A DNA stretch of 9,157 nucleotides from CABRXV01 sp900754955 (GCA_902475005.1 CABRXV010000079.1:1-9157); one strand, 5' to 3'. Counted from the first letter of the stretch, positions 1 through 5,952 are shown. Translations and numbers: made by a program. Notes: a model not told the origin generated them from the letters alone.

Positions 1-123
1 CAGCGCGACGCCCCCTCCTTTGCTGCTGTTTCGCTACGAGACGCCTCCCATCGCTCGACGGCGCAACGGCCGCTCGGAGACCGTCTGCTTCTTCGTCGCC
101 GTTCCGCTGTTTCCCGTTTTCGA

Positions 124-948
124 TTATGTGCTGAAGGCCCAGAGGTTGGCGCATTGGGCGAGGATCGTGTCAACGCTCCACGTTTGGGCGCTGCGGTCGG
201 GGCTGTTGGGGTCGCGCACGGTGAGGTTGCCTGCGTCGTCGATGCCGGCAAGCACGATGAAGTGGCCGGTGGTGGTGAAGTCGCCGGGGCGCATGCTCGC
301 GATGACGGGATGTCCCGCTTCGAGTTCGGCGGCGATGCGCGACGCGTCGGCGGGCACCTCCTCGGAGATGAGGCCGAGCTGCGCGGCGCCGTCGATCATG
401 AGCGTCCAGGCGGTGAGGCCTCCGTCGACGTAGCCGCCCAGTTCGCTGAACGCGCACAGAGAGGCGGGGTCCTTGTCGGTCTTGCCCGTGAGGTACACGT
501 ACACCATCGACAAGCACGTCGGGCCGCAGCCCGATTCACCGATGGTGGCGCCCGCGTAGCTGCGCTCCGACCAGGCGGTGTCGGTTTGATAGAGATAAGG
601 CATCTCGCCGCGCTCCCACGAGCTTTTCGGCGTGCTGTGCGCGCCCGCGCCGCCGATCTCGCTGTGAGTTACGCCCGCCACGCCGAGCACGCCCGCGATC
701 GCGATGATGCCGAGCGCGATGGCCGCCACCATGAGCACGGTGCGCGTGGCGAGGCGATGGCGCGCAAGCTGGGAGCGTGCGCGGTAGCGCGCGTCGCGGG
801 CGGCGTAGCGAGCATGGCGCGGGTCCGGATAGGGGTTCTCCGCGGAGTAGACCACGCGCCCGTCGCTGCGGCGCGCGGCGATGCGCACGGGGTGTACGGT
901 GCGCAGCACGGTCTTCGGGGGAATGCTCTCGGTGCGTTCGGCGTTCAT
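124..948 (-). CDS. Membrane-anchored C39-like cysteine peptidase
   Basis: A 274-residue protein with a papain-like fold of the Peptidase_C39_2 type. A basic, Arg-rich N-terminal tail (about residues 1-68) precedes one hydrophobic segment (about 69-93). By the positive-inside rule the catalytic domain (about 110-274) should lie outside the cell. The predicted nucleophile is Cys141 in ESGCGPTCLSMV, the general base His229 in GHFIVLAGID and the third residue Asp246 in VRDPNSP; a Gly-rich segment (GGYVDGGLTAW, about 171-181) is also typical. The ATG has a strong ribosome binding site, AGAGGAG, five bases upstream. No ABC exporter or bacteriocin precursor is adjacent, so double-glycine leader processing is not supported. 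Cell-wall peptide or protein hydrolysis is possible, but the substrate is unknown. It is divergent from the response regulator, which may control it. Family call is good; substrate is unassigned. Confidence 0.85.
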   Translation of the reverse strand: MNAERTESIPPKTVLRTVHPVRIAARRSDGRVVYSAENPYPDPRHARYAARDARYRARSQLARHRLATRTVLMVAAIALGIIAIAGVLGVAGVTHSEIGGAGAHSTPKSSWERGEMPYLYQTDTAWSERSYAGATIGESGCGPTCLSMVYVYLTGKTDKDPASLCAFSELGGYVDGGLTAWTLMIDGAAQLGLISEEVPADASRIAAELEAGHPVIASMRPGDFTTTGHFIVLAGIDDAGNLTVRDPNSPDRSAQTWSVDTILAQCANLWAFST

Positions 949-969
949 GGCGGCTCCTCTCGCATGGAC

Positions 970-1012
970 GGGCGGCGGGCGTGCAGGTTGGGCGGCTGCG
1001 CACCCGCCGCCC
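970..1012 (-). promoter_or_regulatory. Long hairpin in predicted 5' leader of the C39 peptidase gene
   Basis: GGGCGGCGGG (970-979) is a perfect complement of CCCGCCGCCC (1003-1012). After one C/A mismatch the stem continues for about six more pairs (981-986 with 996-1001, one of them G-T), closing a loop of about nine bases. On the minus strand a TATTCT box (1026 to 1021) would start transcription near 1014, so this hairpin would sit at the very 5' end of the peptidase mRNA, with the ribosome binding site about ten bases after it. A 5'-terminal stem-loop can stabilise mRNA. Read on the plus strand it is followed only by TCCTCTTTAG, a poor terminator tract. Confidence 0.55.
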
Positions 1013-1020
1013 TCCTCTTT

Positions 1021-1026
1021 AGAATA
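1021..1026 (-). promoter_or_regulatory. Candidate -10 box for the C39 peptidase gene
   Basis: TATTCT on the minus strand, about 73 bases upstream of the peptidase ATG and in an otherwise GC-rich stretch. I see no good -35 hexamer 16-18 bases upstream, so the promoter may depend on an activator or use a non-canonical element. Confidence 0.35.
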
Positions 1027-1138
1027 CGGAGGCGATCTTGCGGTGGCGTTGCGCGCTCCTTACGGTTTCGTCACGTGCCTCCGCGTCATGGCGGCGCCGA
1101 TCGCCCCTCCATTGTCCATGGTGCCTCTGACCTCGTTT

Positions 1139-1195
1139 AACGTTCCCATAACGAAATGCGAAGATTTGCTTAAGGCGGCTTATGTTTTCCTTAAG
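1139..1195 (+). promoter_or_regulatory. Phased direct repeats upstream of the response regulator, candidate regulator binding region
   Basis: In an AT-richer island inside the divergent region, AACG occurs at 1139-1142 and 1150-1153 (11-bp period). CTTAAG, CTTATG and CTTAAG start at 1169, 1179 and 1190 (10- and 11-bp periods). OmpR/PhoB-family regulators typically bind tandem direct repeats spaced by one helical turn, and such genes are often autoregulated. That the adjacent regulator binds here is inference. The region also has room for the promoter of 1294-2064, but I cannot pick one convincing -35/-10 pair. Confidence 0.4.
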
Positions 1196-1293
1196 ATCGC
1201 CTCTGTACGGGCGTTTCGGTCGGTTGCGGGCGTCGGGGGCTGCTACCATGCGGTCCATGGAAATGCGGAAGAACATACATTTAGCGGGCGCGG

Positions 1294-2064
1294 ATGCAGG
1301 TGCAGGCTCGACAGCTGAAGCGGCTCGCGGCCGGGGCCCAGGTGCGCCCGCCGCGCGTGCTGGTGGTGGACGACGAGGTTGCCATCGCCGATCTGGTGGG
1401 AAGTTTGATCGCTGCCGAGGGGATGGAGCCGTGCGTGTGCTATCGCGCCGCCGATGCGCTTGAGCGGGCGCAGGAGCAAACCTTCGACCTCGCCATCCTC
1501 GACATCATGATGCCGAGCATGAACGGCTTCGAGCTTTGCGCGCGCCTGCGCGCTGCAAGCGATGTGCCGATCATGTTTCTCACCGCACGCGACGAGGAGG
1601 CCGATCAGGTGGCGGGGTTCTCCATCGGTGCTGACGACTACGTGACGAAACCCTTCAAACCGCGTGAGTTCATGGCGCGCGTGAAGGCGCGCCTGCGGCG
1701 GTCGGCGATGCGCGCATCCGCGGCCGAGGCGCCGCCGAGCGTGCTCGCAGCGCGCGGCATCGAAGTTGATACGGCTTCCCACGAGGCGCGTCTCCACGGC
1801 GAGCCGCTTGCGCTCACGCCGAAGGAGTTCGCCATCTTGGCGCATCTCGTGCGGCGCGCGGGTTCGCCGGTGCCGACGGCGGAGCTGTTCGAGGAAGCGT
1901 GGGGCGCGCCTTACGATTCCGCCGCCTCGAACACGGTGATGGTGCACATTCGCCATCTGCGGCAGAAGCTCGCGGCGGTCGATTCGTCGACGACCTTCGT
2001 GGAAACGGTGTGGGGCGTGGGGTACCGCCTGCGCTCCGACGAGCAGGTGCGCAGCGGCCGCTAG
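1294..2064 (+). CDS. OmpR/PhoB-family response regulator (VanR-like)
   Basis: A 256-residue, two-domain DNA-binding response regulator. The receiver domain (about 20-135) has the acidic pair Asp26-Asp27 in RVLVVDDE, the phosphoacceptor Asp70 in LAILDIMMP, Thr97 in FLTARD and Lys119 in YVTKPF. The winged-helix output domain (about 150-248) shows LTPKEFAILAHLVRRAG, the recognition-helix segment SNTVMVHIRHLRQKL and the terminal wing VWGVGYRL. The start is uncertain. An in-frame TAG at 1282 sets the upper limit and ATG 1294 is the first candidate, but none of the starts has a clear Shine-Dalgarno sequence. GTG 1342 would remove 16 leader residues not needed for the fold. The partner kinase begins 43 bp downstream on the same strand, so the two are very likely one operon. 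Signal and regulon are unknown. Confidence 0.93.
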   Translation: MQVQARQLKRLAAGAQVRPPRVLVVDDEVAIADLVGSLIAAEGMEPCVCYRAADALERAQEQTFDLAILDIMMPSMNGFELCARLRAASDVPIMFLTARDEEADQVAGFSIGADDYVTKPFKPREFMARVKARLRRSAMRASAAEAPPSVLAARGIEVDTASHEARLHGEPLALTPKEFAILAHLVRRAGSPVPTAELFEEAWGAPYDSAASNTVMVHIRHLRQKLAAVDSSTTFVETVWGVGYRLRSDEQVRSGR

Positions 2065-2107
2065 GCGGTGTGTGCGGTCGGCGGAAGGAATCAGGGGGAG
2101 GTGCCCG

Positions 2108-3655
2108 ATGGCGGCGAGGAAGGCGAGTCTGCAGCTGCGTTTGCTGCGGAGGAAGTGCTGTTTGCGCACGCTCGGCATGCTTGCGCTCTACACGGCGGTG
2201 TTCGTTTTGGCGGCAGTGGCGTTTGAGCTGGTTCTGAAGGCGCCTCTGGCAGAGTGGGTGGCTGAGGCCACGTCGTACTGGATCATTGTCGATCCCGATT
2301 CGCTCAGCGACTTCGTAGAGCAGCACGACGGAGGCTACGAATGGCAGATTATCATGGGGGGCGATGGCATGTTCCACGCTCGCGATCTGCACTTCTACAA
2401 TATCGTGAGGGCGGCGAAGATCCCGCTTGCCGTGGCGCTTTTCGCGGCAGGTGCGATTGCAATCGCGATTGCGGGCCTGATGCGGCCGCTTCGCTACTTC
2501 GACGAGCTCGCCCATGCGGTGACGGCGCTCGTTGAGGACCGCACGCGCCCCGTCGAGCTCCCGTCCGACCTCGCCATCACGCAGAACGAGCTCAACGCCG
2601 TGCGGGCCGCGTCGCTTGCGAACGAGAGCGCGGCGGTCGCGGCCGAGCGGCGCAAGAACGAGCTTGTGGCTTACCTCGCGCACGACATCAAAACGCCGCT
2701 CACTTCGGTAATCGGGTACCTCGCGCTGCTCGACGAGGCTCCCGACCTGCCCGAGAACGCACGGCGCCGCTACATCGCCACGGCGAGCGAGAAGGCGGTG
2801 CGGCTCGAGGGGCTCATCGACGAGTTCTTCGAGATCACGCGCTACAACCTGCAGTCGATTCCCATCGAGCGCACCTGGGTGGGCGTGCGCCTGTTCTGCG
2901 AACAGGTGGCGGAGTCGTTCTATCCCGATGCGCAGGCGCGCGGGCTCTCGCTCGTCGTGCGGGCGCCCGATGACGCGCGTTTCTTCGTGGATGCCGACAA
3001 GCTCGCGCGCGCTCTCGGCAACGTGGTGCGCAACGCCGTGGCATACGCCGACGACGGCACGGAGATTGTGATCGCGGCGTCGTTTGCGGTCTCGGCGGCG
3101 AATGCGACAGCGGGAGCTTTGGCGGCAACGGGCGCATCGGCTGTCGCTACGACGACCTCCGATGCGGAATCGGGCGCAAGCGCAGGTGCGAATGCGAATG
3201 TGAATGCGAGTGTGAATGCGATTCCGAACTCGAATGCAGCGGACGCCTCCTCGTCGCCGACATCGAGCGCGCAGGTCGTGCCAACTTTCGCGCGTCCCTC
3301 GACGTACGACGTTGCCTACGGGTACGCTCCTGCGGCCTCCGATGCAGCAGGTGGCGCGACGCTGCAGGGAGGCGGCACGTCTCCCGCGTCCTCGGCGGCG
3401 AGCGCGTTCACGCCCACACCTGGTGCGGGATCGTGGGTGCTGAGCGTGACCAACCAAGGACGCGAGATCTCGCCTGCGCACCTGCAGAGCATTTTCGACA
3501 AGTTCTACCGCGAGGACGGTGCGCGCGGCACGGGGTCGGGCGGCGCGGGGCTCGGCCTCGCCATCGCCAAGGAGATCATCGCGGCGCACGGCGGCACGAT
3601 CGGCGCGGCGAGCGAGCGGGGCATTACCACGTTCGTCGTCACGCTGCCGGCGTAG
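2108..3655 (+). CDS. VanS-like sensor histidine kinase with a large insert in its ATP-binding domain
   Basis: ATG 2108 is chosen over an upstream in-frame GTG (2072) because GGGGGAGG lies six bases before it; this gives 515 residues. Two membrane segments (about 23-43 and 104-124) flank a short extracytoplasmic loop of about 60 residues. A HAMP-like linker follows. The HisKA H-box AHDIKTPLTSVIGYL carries the phosphorylated His192. The HATPase has an N-box (NVVRNAVAYA, key Asn309), a G1-like NQG motif (449-451, Asn in place of the usual Asp, as in VanS relatives), an F-box IFDKFYR (462-468) and a G2 box GGAGLGLAIAK (478-488). Between N-box and G1, where about 10-15 residues are normal, lie about 115 Ala/Ser/Thr/Asn/Gly-rich residues (about 327-441). 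All other key motifs are intact, so the kinase is probably active. The VanS-like call is a family resemblance; no resistance genes are present. Confidence 0.93.
   Translation: MAARKASLQLRLLRRKCCLRTLGMLALYTAVFVLAAVAFELVLKAPLAEWVAEATSYWIIVDPDSLSDFVEQHDGGYEWQIIMGGDGMFHARDLHFYNIVRAAKIPLAVALFAAGAIAIAIAGLMRPLRYFDELAHAVTALVEDRTRPVELPSDLAITQNELNAVRAASLANESAAVAAERRKNELVAYLAHDIKTPLTSVIGYLALLDEAPDLPENARRRYIATASEKAVRLEGLIDEFFEITRYNLQSIPIERTWVGVRLFCEQVAESFYPDAQARGLSLVVRAPDDARFFVDADKLARALGNVVRNAVAYADDGTEIVIAASFAVSAANATAGALAATGASAVATTTSDAESGASAGANANVNASVNAIPNSNAADASSSPTSSAQVVPTFARPSTYDVAYGYAPAASDAAGGATLQGGGTSPASSAASAFTPTPGAGSWVLSVTNQGREISPAHLQSIFDKFYREDGARGTGSGGAGLGLAIAKEIIAAHGGTIGAASERGITTFVVTLPA
3188..3220 (+). 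repeat. Degenerate hexanucleotide repeat inside the kinase insert
   Basis: Units of the form GCGAAT / GTGAAT / GCGAGT repeat about five times in frame, encoding an alternating Asn/Ser-Ala/Val stretch (ANANVNASVNA). It sits in the middle of the low-complexity insert of the histidine kinase and suggests growth by slippage or duplication. It is too degenerate to look freely slippable now. Confidence 0.6.
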
Positions 3656-3770
3656 GGTTCCGCAGCGTGTCGGAAGCGATCCGCTGCCAGCGTAGGGATT
3701 CTTGCCGCGTCGGATGCGATTCGCTGCAGGCGCAGGGTTTTGCGGCGCGTCGGAAGCGGTCCGCTGTCGC
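3651..3770 (+). repeat. Three tandem 40-bp imperfect repeats at the 3' end of the kinase gene
   Basis: Units at 3651-3690, 3691-3730 and 3731-3770 align without gaps. Each begins CGYAGGG and contains GTCGGAWGCGRTYCGCTG. By eye, units 1 and 2 share 29 of 40 bases and units 1 and 3 share 31 of 40. The kinase stop codon TAG (3653-3655) lies inside unit 1, and the nine bases before it (CGCTGCCGG) resemble the end of a unit. Each unit can form a small CGGA-N5-TCCG hairpin (TTCG in unit 2, kept by a G-T pair); in unit 1 the stem extends with GCAG/CTGC. There is no T tract, so this is not an ordinary terminator. 40 is not a multiple of three, so it is not a coding repeat. Confidence 0.75.
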
Positions 3771-3842
3771 ATCCGGTGGCGAGGCTCCGCTTCGGGCGGG
3801 GAGTGATGCCGCTGCGGTTCGCTCGATGAGGTCATGAAATTA

Positions 3843-3856
3843 GTAAGTTAACTTAC
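3843..3856. promoter_or_regulatory. Perfect 14-bp palindrome, candidate operator
   Basis: GTAAGTTAACTTAC is its own reverse complement and lies in a short AT-rich island between the 40-bp repeats and the small zinc-ribbon gene, about 127 bp upstream of that gene's ATG. Such symmetric sites are typical of dimeric regulators (for example MarR or TetR types), but I cannot assign a family from the site alone. No regulator of that kind is encoded in the window. Confidence 0.45.
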
Positions 3857-3982
3857 GTTTGCCGCCGCCGCAGGGCGCCTCGCCGAAGAATTCCCTTGCA
3901 TGGACGGTCGCTTTGCGCTAGGCGGATTACCATGCTTCCTCGGAATTCACCTAGGTCGGTGATCCTATGGAAGGAGATTATC

Positions 3983-4228
3983 ATGTGTTTTAGACCTGCT
4001 GATGCTTCCGGCGGAGCGAACCAGTGCCCCGAGTGCGGCAAGACCATTCAGGCCATGGGTGGTCTCGTGCTGAAGTCCTGCCCGTTCTGCAAGTGCGACT
4101 TCACGAAGTACATGAACGAGGACGGCTCCATGAAGGCCGCTCCTGGTGCTCCTGCTGCTCCGGGTGCCCCCGCGGCTCCTGGCGCTCCTGCTGCTCCGGG
4201 TGCCCCGAAGCCGCCGGCGGCCAACTAG
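3983..4228 (+). CDS. Small zinc-ribbon-like protein with AAPGAP-repeat tail
   Basis: An 81-residue protein. ATG 3983 is preceded by AAGGAG six bases upstream. Residues 15-18 (CPEC) and 33-38 (CPFCKC) provide two CxxC knuckles 14 residues apart plus an extra Cys, consistent with a rubredoxin- or zinc-ribbon-type metal site. Residues 52-75 are four copies of AAPGAP, followed by KPPAAN. There is no signal peptide or membrane segment, so it is probably cytoplasmic. The Pro/Ala tail is likely an extended, flexible linker or interaction arm. A strong intrinsic terminator follows and the upstream gap is over 300 bp, so it is probably transcribed alone. I recognise no characterised function; regulation, metal storage or protein interaction are all possible. 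Confidence 0.85.
   Translation: MCFRPADASGGANQCPECGKTIQAMGGLVLKSCPFCKCDFTKYMNEDGSMKAAPGAPAAPGAPAAPGAPAAPGAPKPPAAN
4148..4206 (+). repeat. 36-bp-period direct repeat encoding the AAPGAP tail
   Basis: The same 23-base stretch (beginning GCTCCTGCTGCTCCGGG) occurs at 4148-4170 and 4184-4206, offset by 36 bp (12 codons, two AAPGAP units). Identity at the DNA level, not only in the protein, indicates a recent duplication or gene conversion in the tail. Copy number may differ between strains without breaking the frame. Confidence 0.7.
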
Positions 4229-4290
4229 CAAGGCCTTTGGCGATTGCAGCTGGATCGGTCACCTGACCTGGTTTAACTGCCAACCGCGCA

Positions 4291-4327
4291 GCGCCGCGAC
4301 GCATGATGCGCCGCGGCGTTTTCTTTT
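4291..4327 (+). terminator. Intrinsic terminator after the zinc-ribbon gene
   Basis: CGCCGCG (4292-4298) pairs with CGCGGCG (4312-4318). Inside, after one A/C mismatch, CGCA (4300-4303) pairs with TGCG (4307-4310) around a TGA loop. TTTTCTTTT follows directly at 4319-4327. It lies about 60 bp after the stop codon and is a clear Rho-independent terminator. Confidence 0.85.
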
Positions 4328-4523
4328 GTCGGCGGGCCGCGCGCATCGCGTCACGTCGCGCGCGAAGAGCCATGCGCGGTGCGCCGCGGCGTGCGGCGTG
4401 CCTTCGGGCTGCGACCGCATGTCGTGCAGGCGCATGATGCCGCGCCCGCGGTACGCATGCGTCTTGGGAAACGGAAAGTTGGTGCAGCGCGTCGCTGCAG
4501 GTGGGCTTTGCGTACGCGCGACG

Positions 4524-4529
4524 TATAAT
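4524..4529 (+). promoter_or_regulatory. Perfect TATAAT -10 box for the YbjQ-ddh unit
   Basis: TATAAT lies 57 bp upstream of ATG 4587 in a GC-rich surrounding, after the terminator of the preceding gene. No good TTGACA-like -35 is visible at 16-18 bp (the 17-bp position reads GTGGGC), so strength may come from the -10 alone or from an activator. The rest of the 4328-4586 gap is GC-rich and shows no gene I can support. Confidence 0.55.
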
Positions 4530-4586
4530 TGCCCTCGGCGGGGCACCCGACTCGCCTGTTCGCAAACATTCGTGAAAGGACCCATC

Positions 4587-4901
4587 ATGCTCGTCACCAC
4601 TGCCGACGTCGTTCCCGGCGCACGCATCCAGCTGCTCGGCCTCGTTCGAGGCAACATCGTCACGTCGAAGAACGTCGGTCGCGACCTCATGGCCGGCTTC
4701 AAGGCCATGGCGGGCGGCGAGATCAAGACCTACACCGACATGACCAACGAGGCGCGCCACATCGCCGAGCAGCGCATGGTCGAGCAGGCGCAGGCTATGG
4801 GCGCCGACGCCATCGTGGCGATGCGCTTCTCCTCTGAGACGGTGGTCGACGGCGCCACCGAGATGCTCGCCTACGGCACCGCCGTCAAATTCGTTCAGTA
4901 A
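4587..4901 (+). CDS. YbjQ/UPF0145 family protein (DUF74)
   Basis: A 104-residue protein covering the whole family fold. The start MLVTTADVVPGARI, the block GLVRGNIVTSKNVGRDLMAGFKAMAGGE, the helix ARHIAEQRMVEQAQAMGADAIVAMRF and the C-terminal AYGTAVKF all match the family pattern. ATG 4587 has AAAGGA six bases upstream. Members form small multimers and are often labelled putative heavy-metal-binding, but the function is not well established, and I see no Cys or His cluster here that would support metal binding. It is 34 bp from ddh with no terminator between, so the two are probably co-transcribed. Confidence 0.9.
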   Translation: MLVTTADVVPGARIQLLGLVRGNIVTSKNVGRDLMAGFKAMAGGEIKTYTDMTNEARHIAEQRMVEQAQAMGADAIVAMRFSSETVVDGATEMLAYGTAVKFVQ

Positions 4902-4935
4902 CCAACTGATAGTACCGTTATCGATAGGAGCTTCT

Positions 4936-5925
4936 ATGACCTGTATTCGCATCGGCATTCTCGGCTACGGTAACCTCGGTCGTGGCGTCGAGCTGGCGTG
5001 TGCCGCCAATCCCGACACCGAGCTCGTCGCCGTGTTCACGCGTCGCGATCCCGCGTCGCTCCAGATCGCCACGGAGGGCGTGCCGGTGTACGCCGCTGCC
5101 GACCTCGAGGCGCATACGGACGACATCGACGTGCTCGTGCTCGCCGGCGGCAGCGCAACCGACCTGCCCGAGCAGACGCCCGCTGCTGCGCGCCTGTTCA
5201 ACGTCGTCGACTCGTTCGACACCCATGCCAACATCCCCGAGCATTTCGCCGCCGTCGACGCTGCGGCGAAGGAAGTCGGCAAGGTGGCCGTCATCTCCGT
5301 GGGCTGGGATCCGGGCATGTTCTCGGTGGCGCGCCTGTACGCGAACTGCATTCTGCCGAACGGCGCCGACTACACGTTCTGGGGCCGTGGCGTGAGCCAG
5401 GGTCACTCCGACGCCATCCGCCGCATTCCCGGCGTGGTCGACGCGCGCCAGTACACGGTGCCCGTCCCGGCGGCGCTCGAGGCGGTGCGCGCGGGCGAGA
5501 ACCCCGAGCTCACCACGCGTCAGAAGCACACCCGCGAGTGCTTCGTCGTCGCGGAGGAGGGCGCCGACCTCGCCGCCATCGAGCAGGCGATCGTGACGAT
5601 GCCCAACTACTTCGCCGACTACGACACCACGGTGACGTTCATCTCCCAGGAGGAGCTCGACCGCGACCACGCTGGCATTCCGCACGGCGGCTCGGTCATC
5701 CGCACGGGTGCGACGGGCGCCGCGGGCGAGAACAAGCACGTGATCGAGTATTCCCTCAAGCTCGACTCCAACCCTGAGTTCACGGGCAGCGTGCTCGTGG
5801 CCGTGGCTCGCGCCGCGCACCGTCTCAACGCCGAGGGTGCCACAGGCTGCAAGACCATCTTCGACATCGCGCCGGCGTACCTCTCGCCGCTGTCCGGTGA
5901 GGAGCTTCGTGCCCACATGCTGTAG
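4936..5925 (+). CDS. ddh: meso-diaminopimelate D-dehydrogenase
   Basis: A 329-residue protein of the usual family length. It catalyses the reversible NADPH-dependent reductive amination of tetrahydrodipicolinate (as L-2-amino-6-oxopimelate) to meso-diaminopimelate, a one-step route to lysine and to the peptidoglycan cross-link residue; cytoplasmic. The Rossmann motif GYGNLGRGVE is at 10-19. Family blocks are VDSFDTHANIPEHF (91-104), SVGWDPGMFS (121-130), WGRGVSQGHSDAIRRIPGV (149-167), TTRQKHTRE (193-201) and GIPHGGSVIRTG (247-258). Asp92, Asp125, Arg195 and His250 correspond to substrate-contacting positions in the family. ATAGGAG lies five bases before the ATG. A strong hairpin terminator follows 27 bp after the stop. 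Other DAP pathway genes are not adjacent. Confidence 0.95.
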   Translation: MTCIRIGILGYGNLGRGVELACAANPDTELVAVFTRRDPASLQIATEGVPVYAAADLEAHTDDIDVLVLAGGSATDLPEQTPAAARLFNVVDSFDTHANIPEHFAAVDAAAKEVGKVAVISVGWDPGMFSVARLYANCILPNGADYTFWGRGVSQGHSDAIRRIPGVVDARQYTVPVPAALEAVRAGENPELTTRQKHTRECFVVAEEGADLAAIEQAIVTMPNYFADYDTTVTFISQEELDRDHAGIPHGGSVIRTGATGAAGENKHVIEYSLKLDSNPEFTGSVLVAVARAAHRLNAEGATGCKTIFDIAPAYLSPLSGEELRAHML

Positions 5926-5952
5926 GGCATCGAAATCTTTCTGCAACGAAAA

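Noticed and set aside
13..21. AAAGGAGG-like sequence on the minus strand near the left edge, a possible ribosome binding site for a next minus-strand gene
   Set aside because: No ATG, GTG or TTG lies within the normal distance inside the window, so it cannot be tied to a gene.
124..948. Bacteriocin-processing C39 peptidase system
   Set aside because: The peptidase is a stand-alone single-span protein with no ABC transporter, no accessory protein and no double-glycine precursor peptide nearby.
154..1140. Long plus-strand open frame opposite the C39 peptidase
   Set aside because: Antisense shadow of a GC-rich gene. Ala/Arg/Gly/His-rich, no domain, and it runs through the divergent regulatory region.
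1257..1463. Alternative short frame starting MEMRKNIHL that overlaps the start of the response regulator
   Set aside because: No ribosome binding site, and the continuation is Gly/Arg/Ala-rich out-of-frame sequence over the conserved receiver domain.
1294..3655. Vancomycin resistance operon, suggested by VanR/VanS similarity
   Set aside because: No vanH, ligase, vanX or vanY-type gene is present. The VanRS-like family is widespread with other targets, so resistance is not supported.
1814..3835. Very long open frame on the minus strand (673 codons) opposite the response regulator and kinase
   Set aside because: It is Arg/His/Pro-rich with no recognisable domain, which is the typical mirror of a high-GC coding region. 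The plus strand carries two clear signalling proteins with all motifs.
3771..3842. Possible intrinsic terminator of the kinase operon in the CCGC-TTCGG-GCGG segment
   Set aside because: The stem is only four pairs and no T run follows. The end of the operon transcript is not resolved by sequence.
4328..4523. Open plus-strand frame running through the gap into the YbjQ gene as a possible N-terminal extension
   Set aside because: The translation is not protein-like, the YbjQ family starts at MLVTT, and ATG 4587 has a good ribosome binding site and a TATAAT box upstream.
4918..5946. Minus-strand open frame of 342 codons opposite ddh
   Set aside because: Mirror frame of a well-supported enzyme gene; no domain and no ribosome binding site that I can see.
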